17,668 nt of DNA from an uncultured Caryophanales bacterium (GCA_937895315.1 CALAWM010000064.1:1-17668), one strand, 5' to 3'; positions 1 through 7,586 are shown, counted from the stretch's first letter. Notes: generated by a model not told the origin, from the sequence alone. A program made the numbers and translations.

Positions 1-486
1 GAAGATGGTTTGAATTGAACTAACATCGCCCGCCATTTTGATTACTTTACGAGTTGCTTCTTTGACATCATCTTCAAGGGCAACGACAACAAATAAGTTA
101 TTCATTACCGCCCCGGCTTGTTCTTCATCATATTTTAATAACGCGACTGCTTTATTTTCTTCACCGAGACTACTAACGAGTTCGGCACTGACGTCATCTG
201 GTAATTCGGCAATAATATCGGCAGCATCATCCGGGTCAATTAAATTTAATAATGATTGTTGTCTTGATAATTCCATCCGTTCTAAAAATAAGGCAGCATC
301 ATCAGGTTCAAGATAGCTTAATACCGCGGCGAAAGTATCTTCACTAAGGAGGGTAATAAAATAGTTTTGACTTTGTGTATCTAACCCATTATATATTTCC
401 ACCAAGTCGAAAGGGTGCATATCATTTAAATACGATACATCATCAGAAGTCATCATACGGGCACTTAATTTTTCTAATAATTCCAT
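1..486 (-). CDS. mgtE: MgtE-type magnesium transporter, N-terminal part (cut by window edge)
   Basis: Only the first 162 codons are inside the window; the rest lies beyond base 1. They hold the cytoplasmic MgtE_N helical repeat domain (about residues 15-125, with repeated acidic helices such as LEPDDAALFLERM, LIDPDDAADII and LPDDVSAELV) and the beginning of a CBS domain (AGAVMNNLFVVV, residues 124-135). In the known family these cytoplasmic domains sense Mg2+ and gate a five-helix membrane channel, which would be encoded outside the window. The ATG at 486 is preceded by a good ribosome site (AAAGGAG, about 7 nt upstream). It lies downstream of the glmM terminator and so is probably transcribed separately. 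The family call is firm for the domain order; whether the membrane domain is intact cannot be seen. Confidence 0.88.
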   Translation of the reverse strand, partial: MELLEKLSARMMTSDDVSYLNDMHPFDLVEIYNGLDTQSQNYFITLLSEDTFAAVLSYLEPDDAALFLERMELSRQQSLLNLIDPDDAADIIAELPDDVSAELVSSLGEENKAVALLKYDEEQAGAVMNNLFVVVALEDDVKEATRKVIKMAGDVSSIQTIF

Positions 487-511
487 GATTTGCTCCTTTC
501 ATTACCCTTTC

Positions 512-517
512 ATTATA
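512..517 (-). promoter_or_regulatory. candidate -10 box for mgtE
   Basis: A perfect TATAAT lies 25 nt before the mgtE ATG, just downstream of the glmM terminator hairpin. No convincing -35 hexamer is seen at 16-18 nt, because the hairpin occupies that region, so this is a -10 match only. Confidence 0.35.
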
Positions 518-520
518 TAC

Positions 521-548
521 AAAAAGGGGGAATATATACCCCCTTTTA
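521..548 (-). terminator. Rho-independent terminator of the cdaA-glmM operon
   Basis: A nine-pair stem AAAAGGGGG / CCCCCTTTT (522-530 with 539-547) encloses an 8-nt loop. Read on the minus strand it ends in a short T run. It sits 24 nt past the glmM stop. Confidence 0.75.
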
Positions 549-571
549 GATATTAAGAATAGTAAATGTCT

Positions 572-1885
572 TTATTTGACGAAGGTTGCTAAGTAGTTAG
601 CAGCGTTAAGGGCTTCGGCTTCGGTTGTTGCTTCAACCATGACCCGCACTAACTGTTCGGTCCCACTTGAGCGGACCAAAACCCGACCATGTCCTCCTAG
701 TTTTGCTTCAATACTTTTAACTTCTTTTAATAAGGTTTCATCTTGCATCGCTTTAACCTTATCCACGACTTTAATATTAAGTAAGCATTGCGGATATTTT
801 TTAAATTCTTTCGTAAATTCACTAAAGGTTGTTTTTTCCGCGGCTAAAGCGTCAAGCACTTTCATTAATGTATAAATACCATCTCCAGTTTTAATATAAC
901 CATTAAAAATGGTATGACCGGATTGTTCACCACCAATAAGATAACCTTTTTCAACCATTTCCCGTTGTACATATTTATCGCCAACACTAGTGGCAACGAC
1001 TTTAATATTTAAAGCATCAAGCGCGACATTTAGGCCATAATTTGCCATAACTGTTACAACCACAGTCTCTTTTGTTAATTTATGGTGGGCGTGATAATGT
1101 TTGGCAAGTAAATATAAAACATAATCACCATCAAATTCTTCACCATTTGGTCCAATAAATAGCACGCGATCAGCGTCGCCATCAAAGGCGACTCCTAAGT
1201 CATATTTGCCAGGATTACTTAAAATTGTTGCTTTAAGGTTATCAATATGGGTTGATCCGCAATTTTCATTAATGTTAATGCCGTTAGGTTCAACGTGGGT
1301 TATCGTCGCTTTAAGTTTTAAGTTACTAAGTACATCTTTAATAACACTTGAAGCCGCCCCGTTAGCAGCATCAACTAATAAATGAAGGTTTAATGTATCG
1401 CGGTAAGCATCTCTTGCATAAATCACATATTCAAAAAGGAGGGCGCTTTTGTCACTATAAACACCAATTTCACCATGTGTTTTAAGTGGTAATACTTCAC
1501 TGCCTAAAATATAGTTTTCAATGGCTTCTTCAATTGTTTCGCTTATTTTAAACCCATTGGTGTCAAATATTTTAATACCATTATCAGGATAAGGATTGTG
1601 GGATGCACTGATCATGATGCCATAATCATAACCATGTTTTTTGACAAGGTAAGCTAGAGCAGGAGTCGGCGCCACCCCAATCGAGGCCGCGTCACCGCCA
1701 CTGCTTAAAATACCGGAAATCAAACTATTAAGGATAACTGGTCCGCTTCTTCTTGTATCGGCAGCGAGTAAAATTTTATTCTTTTTTAAATACTGTCCTA
1801 AAAAGGCTCCTACTTTGAAACTTAATTCCGGGTTCAGCAAAACGTTGCCCTTCCCACGGATGCCATCGGTACCAAATAATTTCAT
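572..1885 (-). CDS. glmM: phosphoglucosamine mutase GlmM
   Basis: GlmM converts glucosamine-6-phosphate to glucosamine-1-phosphate, the step before UDP-GlcNAc in cell-wall synthesis. The 437-residue product has the usual length and motifs of the alpha-D-phosphohexomutase family: N-terminal KLFGTDGIRG, the phosphoserine loop MISASHNP (Ser95), the metal loop FDGDADR, the sugar loop GGEQSGH and the C-terminal phosphate loop RSSGTEQLVRVM. That last loop is usually RPSGTEPLVRVM, so both prolines are replaced. The ATG at 1885 is preferred over the in-frame GTG two codons upstream, because the ribosome site AGAGG lies 5 nt before the ATG and overlaps the GTG. That same AGAGG overlaps the TAG stop of cdaA (8-nt gap), so the two genes are translationally linked. 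In other Firmicutes GlmM binds and inhibits CdaA. Confidence 0.96.
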   Translation of the reverse strand: MKLFGTDGIRGKGNVLLNPELSFKVGAFLGQYLKKNKILLAADTRRSGPVILNSLISGILSSGGDAASIGVAPTPALAYLVKKHGYDYGIMISASHNPYPDNGIKIFDTNGFKISETIEEAIENYILGSEVLPLKTHGEIGVYSDKSALLFEYVIYARDAYRDTLNLHLLVDAANGAASSVIKDVLSNLKLKATITHVEPNGININENCGSTHIDNLKATILSNPGKYDLGVAFDGDADRVLFIGPNGEEFDGDYVLYLLAKHYHAHHKLTKETVVVTVMANYGLNVALDALNIKVVATSVGDKYVQREMVEKGYLIGGEQSGHTIFNGYIKTGDGIYTLMKVLDALAAEKTTFSEFTKEFKKYPQCLLNIKVVDKVKAMQDETLLKEVKSIEAKLGGHGRVLVRSSGTEQLVRVMVEATTEAEALNAANYLATFVK

Positions 1886-1893
1886 ATACACCT

Positions 1894-2664
1894 CTAATAT
1901 TTTGCAAATAAATATTCAATTAAAACTTTACGGAAGTCGTCATTCGGCACTGGTTGGAGATTGCCTTTGTAAGCAATGCTAATTCTTCCCGTTTCTTCAC
2001 TGACAACAATTGTCACAGCATCACTAATTTCGCTTATACCAAGCGCGGCCCGGTGTCTTGAACCAACTTTACCAGCCATAGGTTTGGTAGAGGGAGTAAA
2101 GTAAACACTCGCGGCTAAAATAATATCATCACGAATTACAACCGCGCCATCATGGAGGGTTGTCCCTTTATAGAAAATAGTTGTAAGTAAGGGGGCGGAA
2201 ACAGGAGCATTAATTTGCGTGCCATTTCTCAGTAATTCCGTCAGTTCATTTGATCTTTCGATAGTGATAAGCGCCCCCATCTTTGTTTTTGAAAGATTGG
2301 TAACTGCCGTCACTAATTGATTAGCAACTTCTTCTTGGTCATAAATCTTCCGTTGTTCACGTTTTGATTTCCGGTCCATTGGGGCGCTGCTATTGGCAAT
2401 CCGATTAGTAAAGTCGGCAACGTTAATGCCAATGAAAACAAGTGAACTTCCTAAGTAGAGTAAACCAAGGAATAATGCAAAGAATTGAAGATTGAAAATT
2501 CCGGCCACTAAAAATAAGACCGAAACAAGAATAAGAATAATTTTTGGAATGATACGTTTAAGGGAAATAACAAGATAAATATCAAGAGCAGCCATTATTA
2601 CGAAAACAAAAATAACTTGCATTAATTGAAGTTGTTCTGGCGTCAGTGTTAAGAGTATTGGCAT
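1894..2664 (-). CDS. cdaA: diadenylate cyclase CdaA (c-di-AMP synthase)
   Basis: Makes the second messenger c-di-AMP from two ATP. The 256-residue protein has three N-terminal membrane helices (about residues 14-34, 39-57 and 61-81), a charged linker, and a cytoplasmic DAC domain with the catalytic DGA motif (LHDGAVVI, residues 170-177) and the RHR motif (GSRHRAALG, 201-209). The start at 2664 (MPILLTLTPE) is chosen because AGGGGAA lies about 7 nt upstream; a longer form starting six codons earlier has no ribosome site. It is first in an operon with glmM. The YbbR-domain regulator CdaR, normally encoded between these two genes in Bacilli, is absent here. CdaA activity in relatives controls potassium uptake, osmotic balance and wall integrity. 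Confidence 0.95.
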   Translation of the reverse strand: MPILLTLTPEQLQLMQVIFVFVIMAALDIYLVISLKRIIPKIILILVSVLFLVAGIFNLQFFALFLGLLYLGSSLVFIGINVADFTNRIANSSAPMDRKSKREQRKIYDQEEVANQLVTAVTNLSKTKMGALITIERSNELTELLRNGTQINAPVSAPLLTTIFYKGTTLHDGAVVIRDDIILAASVYFTPSTKPMAGKVGSRHRAALGISEISDAVTIVVSEETGRISIAYKGNLQPVPNDDFRKVLIEYLFAKY

Positions 2665-2693
2665 AATATCATTCCCCTGCATTTCGTATTGTT

Positions 2694-2723
2694 ATTTTAC
2701 CACGTTAAAGCGCACTTTTACAA
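2694..2723 (-). promoter_or_regulatory. promoter of cdaA-glmM
   Basis: TTGTAA (2718-2723) and TAAAAT (2694-2699) are separated by 18 nt, and the -10 box lies about 29 nt before the cdaA ATG. It fits a housekeeping sigma promoter. Confidence 0.55.
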
Positions 2724-2808
2724 AGTAAAACACGCAATAAAGGCGTTAATTTACAAATTGGCTGTTAATTAATAGAAAATACCCTATTTTTGCAGACTTT
2801 GTTGATTA

Positions 2809-2839
2809 AAAAATAAAAAACACCCAATTAATGAGTGTT
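2809..2839 (-). terminator. terminator of tRNA-Ser(GCT)
   Basis: Stem AACACTC / GGGTGTT (2833-2839 with 2819-2825; one G-T pair) with a 7-nt loop, followed on the minus strand by a T-rich tract. It begins 10 nt past the tRNA CCA end. Confidence 0.85.
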
Positions 2840-2849
2840 ATTTTATTCA

Positions 2850-2940
2850 TGGCGGAGTAGGTGAGACTCGAACTCACGCGCCAGTTACCCGACCTACTTC
2901 CTTAGCAGGGAAGCCCCTTCACCAACTTGGGTACTACTCC
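2850..2940 (-). tRNA. tRNA-Ser(GCT)
   Basis: A 91-nt class II tRNA with acceptor GGAGTAG/CTACTCC, discriminator G, encoded CCA, a long variable arm and anticodon loop CTGCTAA (anticodon GCT, reads AGC/AGU). It has its own promoter just downstream of proS and its own terminator. Confidence 0.95.
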
Positions 2941-2950
2941 GTCTTGGTAA

Positions 2951-2979
2951 ATAATATCACATCGTAATCTATTTGTAAA
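2951..2979 (-). promoter_or_regulatory. promoter of tRNA-Ser(GCT)
   Basis: TTTACA (2974-2979), 17-nt spacer, extended -10 TGa-TATTAT (box 2951-2956), only 10 nt before the mature tRNA 5' end. This is one of the best promoter matches in the window and lies in the 47-nt gap after the proS stop. Confidence 0.75.
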
Positions 2980-2987
2980 TAAATAAA

Positions 2988-4424
2988 TTAGTAAGCGCGA
3001 CCGACAATGACAACATATTTTGCGGGCTTACCGCTGACGAGACAATTTTTGGCAAATAGTGTTTGATTAAACGGTAAAGCTCTCGCACTTGCTTGGTATT
3101 TATCTTTAATAACATCTAAGTCTTTTTGGTCGCCACTCCACATCATTTTAGCGTAACCTAATTTGTTATTTAAGGCATCTTCTAACTCTTCCATATTATG
3201 GACTTCAGTGGTGTGATTTAATAGATAGGTTAAAGCTTTTTGATACATTGCTTCATGGATATTTTCTAGAATAACCGGTACTTCTTTTTCGAGGGCACCA
3301 TCTTCAAAACTAATTTTATGATGATTATGACGAAGGGCACCGCTGATCATTCCCGCTTTTAAGTCTCGTGGACCAATTTCGAGCCGTAAAGGAATCCCTT
3401 TCATTTCGTATTCAGCAAATTTCCAGCCAGGTGTTTTATCACTGGCATCAACTTTAATGCGGTAACCTAATGCTTTTAACCGTTTTTCAAGTTCATAGGC
3501 TTTATTTAAGACACCAGGTTGATTTTGTTGAATAGGGACAATAACTATTTGAATAGGAGCAACTTTTGGTGGCAAATTAAGCCCATTGTCGTCACCATGC
3601 GCCATAATGACCGCCCCGATTAGTCTTGTGGAAACCCCAAAACTTGTTTGGTGAACATATTGTAAGGTGTTATTTTTATCTTGGAATTGAATATTAAAAA
3701 CTTTCGCAAATCCTTGGCCAAAATAGTGCGTTGTTCCGCTTTGTAAGGCTTTACCATCTGGCATAAGTGCTTCAATAGTGAATGTTTGTTCGGCACCAGC
3801 AAATTTTTCTTTTTCCGTTTTTGTGCCTGTTAAAAAAGGAATGGCCAGTAGGTCTTTTCCCATATCTTCATATACTTTTAACATTTTTAAAGCGTGACCG
3901 CGGGCTTCAACTTCACTTTCATGAATTGTATGACCTTCTTGCCATAAAAATTCACTACCCCGTAAAAATGGTCTCGTCGTTTTTTCCCAACGGACAACGG
4001 AACACCATTGATTGTAGAGTTTTGGTAAATCACGATGCGAACTTACAATTTTTGCAAAATGGTCACAAAATAAAACTTCGCTCGTGGGACGAATAATTAA
4101 TGGATCTTCTAGTTTTTGGCTACCGCCCATCGTTGCTACTAGAGTCTCAGGGGCAAATCCTTCAATATGGTCTTTTTCTTTTTGGAAAAGACTTGTGGGA
4201 ATAACAAGGGGCATATAAACATTTTCATGACCTTTTTCTTTGAACTTTTGATCTAAGAATTTTTGAATATTTTCCCAAATTGCATACCCGTAAGGTCGAT
4301 AAATAATAAACCCTTTAACGTCGCTATAATCCATCAATTCTGCCTTACGGCAAACATCGGTGTACCACTGAGCGAAATCTTGTTCTTGGGTTGTAATTGC
4401 ATCAATTTTTACTTTGTTACTCAT
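2988..4424 (-). CDS. proS: prolyl-tRNA synthetase, archaeal/eukaryotic-like short type
   Basis: Charges tRNA-Pro with proline. The 478-residue product lacks the roughly 180-residue editing insertion of the long bacterial type and ends in the VGRAY tail typical of the archaeal/eukaryotic-like form. Class II motifs are visible: IRPTSE (residues 111-116), motif 2 VRWEKTTRPFLRGSEF (144-159) and motif 3 around STRLIGAVIMAHGDDNG, followed by the anticodon-binding domain and a shortened C-terminal zinc-like domain with a single Cys (KNCLVSGKPA). The start at 4424 has AAGAGGAAA upstream; that ribosome site lies inside the last codons of the upstream GGDEF/EAL-like gene, whose stop is 2 nt before this ATG. 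The pair is therefore translationally coupled and shares one promoter. Confidence 0.96.
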   Translation of the reverse strand: MSNKVKIDAITTQEQDFAQWYTDVCRKAELMDYSDVKGFIIYRPYGYAIWENIQKFLDQKFKEKGHENVYMPLVIPTSLFQKEKDHIEGFAPETLVATMGGSQKLEDPLIIRPTSEVLFCDHFAKIVSSHRDLPKLYNQWCSVVRWEKTTRPFLRGSEFLWQEGHTIHESEVEARGHALKMLKVYEDMGKDLLAIPFLTGTKTEKEKFAGAEQTFTIEALMPDGKALQSGTTHYFGQGFAKVFNIQFQDKNNTLQYVHQTSFGVSTRLIGAVIMAHGDDNGLNLPPKVAPIQIVIVPIQQNQPGVLNKAYELEKRLKALGYRIKVDASDKTPGWKFAEYEMKGIPLRLEIGPRDLKAGMISGALRHNHHKISFEDGALEKEVPVILENIHEAMYQKALTYLLNHTTEVHNMEELEDALNNKLGYAKMMWSGDQKDLDVIKDKYQASARALPFNQTLFAKNCLVSGKPAKYVVIVGRAY

Positions 4425-4426
4425 TG

Positions 4427-6175
4427 TTATTTCCTCTTACTAAAACTAATAATTTTAAGTGCTTTCTTTTTATCAATCGTTTGAAGTCCGTAGTCGGTTT
4501 TGCTAATTTCGTCACTAGCAACGTAATCAGCACCCGCCCGAATATAATATTCAATCTCACTCCACTTCATCAAATTAACAAACATAATTGGTCGTTTATG
4601 CCGTAATAGTTTACCAAGTGAGGCAAGTAAGTATAACCGTTCCCGTTCATTTGATTCAGTTCGTGATAAGATTTTTTCATTAACGATAAAGTAATCAACT
4701 TCACTATAAATCTTATCGGGCAAGGTTAAGTCGGTGTCAGTAATGATCAGGCCAATTCCATACCCCATCTTCTTTAACTTTTTGTTAATTTCAGTCATAT
4801 CGGAGACATCATCAAAATTATTGGCGTAATCATTCTCTTGGAGCATAAAGACAATCTTTAATTCACTTGCAAATGATTGACTGGCAAATGTTTCTTGTAG
4901 TAAATCAATATCATCGACCGTAATTGGGATGAATAAAAGATGGCGATTGTTGCGACGAACATTGTAATAACTGGCTGCTGTTTTACGTAAGACCATCTTC
5001 GTTAACACGGCATTTTGCTTGTTTTCGCGGGCAAAGATGGTGGCATCTTCATATTTAGAGAATAGTGAACCACTTATTGTATAACTAGTTAAATAACCAA
5101 GGATTTCAACGCTATGTCCATCAACAATTGGTTGAAAGAGCGGTTCGACACTTTTCTTTTGTACAATGGTTGTTAATTCGTTCCGGAAGAGACTAAGGTC
5201 AAGGGCTTTAACTTCTTGTTGCGGATTATAGATGATACTTTTGCCGATTACTCTTTGGGCAAACATACTTAATTCTTCCGCGGTTTTAAAGTGCATCTTC
5301 ATATCATCAAATTGTCTTGACCGCGCTATACCGGTCGCTAATGAATAACTTTTGGAATATCCGTTTTTTTGTAAGTAGGCCGATGTTCTTTTAACGATCT
5401 TTTTGAAAATATTCGTCATTGCATTCGTATCATTTTTCTTTGGCATGAAAACACCAATCGTATAGTTATCAAGAAAACGAATAATGAAATTTTTACTCCG
5501 ATAAAAGGCAACTTGGTTTTGTAATTCATACCAAATATGCGGTGGAATTTCTTCTTTTTGAGATGGTTTTGGTTGAGTAGGAATTAAATTAATGGCGCCG
5601 TAGACCCCGCGACCCCGGACCCGATATCTTTTATAAAGACGGGCTAAAGCAGGTCCTGGCAAGTAACCGATATCTTCTTTTTTCTTCACCGTTAAGTTTG
5701 ATTGATCATTTGGTTTTAAATAGCGATATAAATAAGATTCAAGGTGAATAATTTTCTTTTCATGGTCAATTTTGATTACTTCTAATATCGAAGCGTACGA
5801 CCTACGTAAGTTTTTAACAAACACATCAACCTTATAAGATGATGGTGCATTAGTTTTTGGTTCTAAAAGACGATGGACCCATTGATCAAGTTCATCAACT
5901 TCCTTGGCGGTAAATTGTTCAAAGAACTGCGGAATTGGTCCTTTTTTACGGTTAGAATAATTACCACGATCAAAGTAGGTGACTTCACCTTCAGTAAAAT
6001 CAAGCACAAAGATACGGGGAGTCGTAAGATTTCCCATGATAATTCCGTTATCTTTGGCATCTTTTTTATTAAGACGAATAACAATTACAGTAAGAACTAT
6101 TAAAAGACCGATAATAATACCGGCAAAGCTCAGTAGTCGTTGTTGTTCTTCTATAAGTTTCTGTATATCGCCCAT
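4427..6175 (-). CDS. membrane-anchored protein with degenerate GGDEF and EAL-like domains
   Basis: The 582-residue product has one N-terminal membrane helix (about 16-35), a possible PAS-like segment (about 50-150), a GGDEF-like fold (about 215-318) and an EAL-like fold (about 325-560). In the GGDEF region the signature is replaced (RFLDNYTIGVFMP, residues 233-245), though the later SLATGIARS strand resembles the family's ASxGIA element. In the EAL-like region FQPIVD (347-352) is kept, but the EAL signature is EILGYLTSY (357-365), without the metal-binding Glu. The usual DDFG and KID motifs are not recognisable (LIITDTDL, VDYFIVNEK). It is therefore probably catalytically dead and may serve as a receptor or scaffold. 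It lies directly upstream of proS. GdpP, another membrane PAS/degenerate-GGDEF protein, is ruled out because no DHH/DHHA1 domain is present. The domain calls are from motif reading only. Confidence 0.62.
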   Translation of the reverse strand: MGDIQKLIEEQQRLLSFAGIIIGLLIVLTVIVIRLNKKDAKDNGIIMGNLTTPRIFVLDFTEGEVTYFDRGNYSNRKKGPIPQFFEQFTAKEVDELDQWVHRLLEPKTNAPSSYKVDVFVKNLRRSYASILEVIKIDHEKKIIHLESYLYRYLKPNDQSNLTVKKKEDIGYLPGPALARLYKRYRVRGRGVYGAINLIPTQPKPSQKEEIPPHIWYELQNQVAFYRSKNFIIRFLDNYTIGVFMPKKNDTNAMTNIFKKIVKRTSAYLQKNGYSKSYSLATGIARSRQFDDMKMHFKTAEELSMFAQRVIGKSIIYNPQQEVKALDLSLFRNELTTIVQKKSVEPLFQPIVDGHSVEILGYLTSYTISGSLFSKYEDATIFARENKQNAVLTKMVLRKTAASYYNVRRNNRHLLFIPITVDDIDLLQETFASQSFASELKIVFMLQENDYANNFDDVSDMTEINKKLKKMGYGIGLIITDTDLTLPDKIYSEVDYFIVNEKILSRTESNERERLYLLASLGKLLRHKRPIMFVNLMKWSEIEYYIRAGADYVASDEISKTDYGLQTIDKKKALKIISFSKRK

Positions 6176-6184
6176 AATTTACCT

Positions 6185-6199
6185 GTGTATATTATACAC
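6185..6199 (-). promoter_or_regulatory. -10 box and overlapping 15-nt palindrome before the GGDEF/EAL-like gene
   Basis: TATAAT at 6191-6196 lies 15 nt before the ATG at 6175 and is embedded in the perfect inverted repeat GTGTATA-A-TATACAC. No good -35 hexamer is seen. The palindrome could be an operator or a coincidence of an AT-rich promoter. Confidence 0.5.
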
Positions 6200-6255
6200 A
6201 AAAATAACTTAATAGCGGATGAATAGCGAATTAATCATTCAATTCTTTATTAGTT

Positions 6256-6264
6256 TGATATAAT
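6256..6264 (+). promoter_or_regulatory. extended -10 promoter of tRNA-Ser(CGA) and nicotinamidase
   Basis: TGa-TATAAT, with the box ending 9 nt before the mature tRNA 5' end. No clear -35 box. This is the only promoter seen upstream of the nicotinamidase gene. Confidence 0.65.
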
Positions 6265-6273
6265 AATCCATAC

Positions 6274-6364
6274 GGAGAAATACCCAAGCGGCTGAAGGGG
6301 TCGGTCTCGAAAACCGATAGGAGGAGCAATCCTCGCGAGGGTTCAAATCCCTCTTTCTCCGCCA
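6274..6364 (+). tRNA. tRNA-Ser(CGA)
   Basis: A 91-nt class II tRNA with acceptor GGAGAAA/TTTCTCC, discriminator G, encoded CCA, a long variable arm and anticodon stem TCGGT/ACCGA around loop CTCGAAA (anticodon CGA, reads UCG). The nicotinamidase ATG follows 18 nt after CCA with no terminator between. Confidence 0.95.
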
Positions 6365-6382
6365 GAAAAAGGAGATAACGTT

Positions 6383-6907
6383 ATGGCAAAAAGATTATTA
6401 GTAGTCGTTGACTATCAAAATGACTTTGTAAATGGCACTTTAGGCTTTCATGATGCTAATAACGTTGAACATACCATTATTGCGGCGATTGAAGATCACC
6501 TACGGACAAATGATGACATTGTTTTTACAAAAGACACGCATTTTGCAAACTATTTAACTACATTGGAAGGAAAGTATCTTCCAATCATGCATTGTATCAA
6601 AGGTAGTGAAGGTCATGAAATTCATGGCAAAGTCAAAGATTATCTTAGAAAAGCAAAGAAGGTCTACGAAAAGGTGACGTTTGGTTCGCTTGAACTCGCA
6701 AATGACGTTAGCAAAGAAAATTATCAAGAAATTACGCTCGTCGGATTAGTGACAAACATTTGTATTCTAAGTAATGCCCTCCTTCTTAAAGCTTCGTTAC
6801 CTGAGGCTGAGGTAATTGTTTTACAAACTGGCGTAAATAGTTATGATAAAGAACTTCATCAAAAAACCCTTGATGTTTTAAAAGGGACCCAAATTGTTGT
6901 TAAATAA
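6383..6907 (+). CDS. nicotinamidase-like cysteine hydrolase (isochorismatase family)
   Basis: Probably hydrolyses nicotinamide to nicotinic acid and ammonia for NAD salvage. The 174-residue product has the family triad: Asp10 (VVDYQNDF), Lys97 (KVYEKVTFGS) and Cys127 (LVTNICILSNA). It also has the metal-binding set of nicotinamidases, Asp51 and His53 (KDTH) and His70 (LPIMHCIKG), which separates it from isochorismatases proper. AAAAAGGAG lies 8 nt before the ATG. It is transcribed from the tRNA-Ser(CGA) promoter as far as can be seen, and is followed by a terminator. Substrate is inferred from motifs; another small amide could be the true substrate. Confidence 0.85.
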   Translation: MAKRLLVVVDYQNDFVNGTLGFHDANNVEHTIIAAIEDHLRTNDDIVFTKDTHFANYLTTLEGKYLPIMHCIKGSEGHEIHGKVKDYLRKAKKVYEKVTFGSLELANDVSKENYQEITLVGLVTNICILSNALLLKASLPEAEVIVLQTGVNSYDKELHQKTLDVLKGTQIVVK

Positions 6908-6967
6908 ATAAGTATATATTTCAAAAAGTTCGACTACAATAATAAATTTTTAGAACGTATAAGTGTT

Positions 6968-7002
6968 GTATAGGGTAACCAAAACCATTCTATACTTTTT
7001 TT
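6968..7002 (+). terminator. terminator of the tRNA-Ser(CGA)-nicotinamidase transcript
   Basis: GTATAG / CTATAC outer stem (6968-6973 with 6990-6995) with a possible inner GG/CC pairing and a run of seven T. Its T run overlaps the stop codon of the convergent gene ending at 7001. Confidence 0.75.
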
Positions 7003-7318
7003 ATTTTGGCTTATTATAAGTGTGATTGTTGGTGACAAGCAATACAGTAATAGTAATAATCACCAGCGATACTACTTCTGTACTAAGTAATGTGTAGAAG
7101 GAAATCTTCTTATCCTTAAATAAAACTTCAAAATATGAAAGTATATAAAAGACAACCGATAAAATTACAAGCAAGAAATATAAAAGTAAAAGCCATACTT
7201 GATGCGGTAAAATTGCAGTAGTAATCGAGTAATAAAAGTCACGCGGAACTAATACCCCTGACTCAAGCACTAATGCGGAATAATGAAATATTTTCAAAAA
7301 TAGCATGACAATAATCAC
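7001..7318 (-). CDS. small hypothetical membrane protein, possibly broken at its 5' end
   Basis: Not recognised. The open part encodes up to 105 residues (GTG start at 7318, or ATG at 7306) with three hydrophobic segments (about 3-20, 42-62 and 78-96 of the GTG form) and a short basic tail. Neither start has a ribosome site. A much better start, ATG at 7381 with AAGGGG 6 nt upstream, is in the same frame but meets TAA after 8 codons (7355-7357). After that stop the frame continues directly into NIIFFTFISISAVII, which would complete the first membrane helix. The gene may therefore be a recent pseudogene from a nonsense change, or start by a non-canonical route. The 170 bases upstream of 7381 hold no other gene. 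Confidence 0.45.
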   Translation of the reverse strand: MIIVMLFLKIFHYSALVLESGVLVPRDFYYSITTAILPHQVWLLLLYFLLVILSVVFYILSYFEVLFKDKKISFYTLLSTEVVSLVIITITVLLVTNNHTYNKPK

Positions 7319-7550
7319 AGCGGAAATAGAAATAAAAGTAAAAAATATAATGTTTTAACCTTTTCTGTAGTTTTTCTCCATAAGCTGCCCCTTTCAGTCT
7401 AAATAAAGAATACACTAACCAAAATAATTACTACTACTTGACTATATAAGTTAATGTTAACAAGAGTTTATAAAATTTACAACTAACCTTGTAACATTTA
7501 GAAATACGTTAGGACTCCAAATTCTTAAACAAGTACTTTAAAACTCAAAA

Positions 7551-7574
7551 TAAAAAACCCCATTAAAATGGGGC
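7551..7574 (-). terminator. terminator of tRNA-Arg(CCG)
   Basis: Stem CCCCATT / AATGGGG (7558-7573) with a 2-nt spacing in the perfect palindrome, then six T on the minus strand. It starts 13 nt past the tRNA CCA. Confidence 0.85.
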
Positions 7575-7586
7575 TATTTGTACATA

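Noticed and set aside
1889..1891. GTG two codons upstream as the glmM start
   Set aside because: The ribosome site AGAGG overlaps this GTG and is correctly spaced only for the ATG at 1885.
4427..6175. c-di-AMP phosphodiesterase GdpP
   Set aside because: There is one membrane helix rather than two, and no DHH/DHHA1 motifs; the second half looks EAL-like.
7382..7550. Possible small gene or regulatory RNA in the AT-rich gap
   Set aside because: No open frame with ribosome site, no stable hairpin besides the tRNA-Arg terminator, and no clear promoter pair was found.
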